Assembly: GCA_039908535.1 (NCBI GenBank)
Contig: JAMOAW010000030.1
Location: 1 to 41,599, forward strand
Direction: 5' to 3'
DNA length: 41,599 nucleotides
From: JAMOAW01 sp039908535
Lineage (GTDB): Bacteria > Pseudomonadota > Magnetococcia > Magnetococcales > JADFZT01
The position numbers and the translations under genes were made by a program. Position 1 is the first letter of the stretch, and each line of letters starts with the position of its first letter. Below the pieces are notes generated by a model. That model made no database searches, was not told the origin of the DNA, and saw nothing but the letters and a program-made list of their open reading frames with translations. This document shows, piece after piece, positions 40,553 to 41,599 of this stretch.

Positions 40553-40606
40553 TCCTAAAAAAAGGTGAGGGAAATGGGAGGGGCGGTTCTGAACCCACCC
40601 GGTCTT
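40553..40606. repeat. Partial, worn repeat element upstream of ycjX
   Basis: AAAAAAAGGTGAGGGAAATG, GGGGCGGTTCTGAACCCACC and CGGTCTTTAA match the second half of family II copies. The rest of the 40537-40808 gap is AT-rich and must hold the ycjX and mucR promoters; I see no confident -35/-10 pair. Confidence 0.6.
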
Positions 40607-40808
40607 TAATATCCTCTATCATACCAATAGATACTCAAAATAGAAACCCCCCCTTCACCAACTGTTAAACATCTTTACAATCTTAAAATGTTCCAATTAT
40701 TTTAAAACAAAGAAATATTATTTTTCTATATAAGTCGTATTGAAAACAGTTAAAAAATATGTTAACTAGACAGATAATATTCATTTTTGAAAAAAGAAGG
40801 AGCCTTAT

Positions 40809-41324
40809 ATGTCGCTTATCGAACAAACCACCCGTATCGTTGAATCTTTCGTTGTTGGTAATCAAATTAACTTCGAAGATCTACCAAATTTTATCAAAGG
40901 CATTCATCTTACCTTGTGTGAAATTAGCGGAAAAGAACAGAACGAACCCGACCGTTTAGCAACAATCTCTCCTGATCTTGTCACCCAAACCACCCCTATC
41001 GCTACAGAAGAAAATTTTTCTACTGAACTCATCAACAATAAACCTACCCCATTTCTTTCTATTCAAGAGGCGGTCACCCCTGATCTTGTCACCTGTCTGC
41101 ACTGCGGAAAATCGGGTAAAACCCTTAAAAGGCACATTATCGAAGCCCATAACCAAACAGAACGTGAATATCGGCTGGCTTTTGGCGTTGAAGCCGATTT
41201 TCCACTGGTCGCGCCTAATTATTCACAACGCCGGCGAGAATTGGCCATTAAAAATCGCTTGGGAGAAAAATTGCAAACTGGGAAAAAGACACGTAGAACT
41301 AAAAAGAGCTCTGCGAGTGCTTAA
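40809..41324 (+). CDS. MucR/Ros family zinc-finger transcriptional regulator
   Basis: 171 residues; most family members have about 140-155. The C-terminal half is the Ros zinc finger, CLHCGKSGKTLKRHIIEAH, followed by the conserved YRLAFGVEADFPLVAPNYSQ and RRELAIKNRLG. The N-terminal part (LIEQTTRIVESFVVGNQINF, LPNFIKGIH) is the usual oligomerisation region. Between them the PDLVT word occurs twice, 36 residues apart, with an exact 15-bp nucleotide repeat (40971-40985 and 41079-41093), suggesting a local duplication. MucR proteins bind AT-rich DNA and control surface polysaccharide and motility genes in alphaproteobacteria. Strong AAGGAG site before ATG 40809. Confidence 0.92.
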   Translation: MSLIEQTTRIVESFVVGNQINFEDLPNFIKGIHLTLCEISGKEQNEPDRLATISPDLVTQTTPIATEENFSTELINNKPTPFLSIQEAVTPDLVTCLHCGKSGKTLKRHIIEAHNQTEREYRLAFGVEADFPLVAPNYSQRRRELAIKNRLGEKLQTGKKTRRTKKSSASA

Positions 41325-41383
41325 AAACTTTGGGGGGACAAAAAACCGACCCCCCCACTCCCACCCCACCTTTTTTTTTGATA
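41320..41383. repeat. Partial repeat element after mucR
   Basis: CTTTGGGGGGACAAAAAACC, GACCCCCCCACTCCC and a T-run, immediately past the mucR stop. It probably forms a terminator for mucR on the plus strand. Confidence 0.65.
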
Positions 41384-41386
41384 TTT

Positions 41387-41599
41387 AATACCAATTTGCA
41401 ATCAAATGGGTAAATATGGGACCTTGTCTCGGACAATATGTGCATGTCGTAAACATCACGCCTATGGAAAAAATTAAAAGCAAGACCTTGGGGGGTTGCA
41501 CCCCCCAACCCCCCTGCTTGGGGGCTACAAAGTCAAAAGCAAAGTCAAAAGCAAAGTCAAAAGCAAAGTCAAAAGCAAAGTCAAAAGCAAAGTCAAAAG
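41387..41599. repeat. Inverted family III element with 12-bp tandem array, cut by window edge
   Basis: It starts with ATACCAATTTGC, as at 6752. From 41450 on it matches the complement of 6850-6955 almost base for base (GTCGTAAACATCACGCCTAT, a GGGGGGTTGCACCCCCC hairpin, CCTGCTTGGGGGC). From 41529 the unit AAAGTCAAAAGC repeats without error to the window end (about 5.9 copies). Confidence 0.85.

Noticed and set aside
41529..41599. CRISPR array or replication-origin iterons
   Set aside because: The 12-bp units are directly adjacent with no spacers, and the unit is the linker word of the dispersed element, not a DnaA or Rep box pattern.

Overview
The window looks like a chromosomal segment of an alphaproteobacterium in the broad sense. 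The pointers are a MucR/Ros zinc-finger regulator, a DUF3576-type lipoprotein, a YcjX/YcjF pair, a fused ThiS-ThiG protein and the miaB-phoH-ybeY-lnt order. A member of the Magnetococcales is a reasonable guess, but it is an inference: no magnetosome gene is present and I could run no search. There is no transposase, integrase, phage module or CRISPR array.

Layout. 1-6715 (minus strand) is an RNA-maturation and envelope block: rsmD, coaD, miaB, phoH/ybeZ, a 7TM-HD phosphohydrolase, ybeY and the start of lnt. 7180-8463 (plus) is a lone glycosyltransferase. 8477-10938 (minus) holds a small conserved membrane protein, a shikimate kinase, hemL and a 50-residue membrane protein. A tRNA-Gly(CCC) with a clear promoter follows. 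11419-16575 (minus) is an arginine cluster in the order argD-argF-argG-argH. 16875-17592 (minus) is a tusA-dsrE2 sulfur-relay pair. 17819-19031 holds an unrecognised membrane-anchored protein and a lipoprotein. 19281-23950 (plus) is a three-gene signalling set: a PstS-like binding protein, a membrane histidine kinase and a REC/HD-GYP response regulator. 23961-29199 (plus) is a surface-polysaccharide or glycolipid operon with overlapping genes: CDP-alcohol phosphatidyltransferase, deacetylase-like protein, a glycosyltransferase that is frameshifted and internally deleted, and a flippase. 29581-31121 (minus) carries a hypothetical protein and thiS-thiG. 31238-34134 (plus) carries a hypothetical protein, aroQ, accB and accC. 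Then come an atypical hpt-like gene, a divergent heme-copper-oxidase-like protein, three tRNAs (Leu, His, Arg), a secreted fibronectin-III protein, ycjX-ycjF, and mucR near the right edge.

The most striking feature is a dense population of short modular GC-rich palindromic elements. They occupy about 19 places, nearly every intergenic gap longer than about 100 bp. They share a CTGGGGG/CCCCCAG hairpin next to a poly-T run, so each resembles an intrinsic terminator. At least two families have terminal inverted repeats like miniature non-autonomous transposable elements. Some reach into genes. One 163-bp element (34913-35075) lies between two convergent genes, and its two inverted ends encode the same C-terminal tail (DALRAK) on both proteins. 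A third gene, argH, ends in a similar element-encoded tail. Other copies lie at the 5' ends of the HD-GYP and CDP-alcohol phosphatidyltransferase genes and between tRNA genes. I consider this element system the main candidate for something undescribed.
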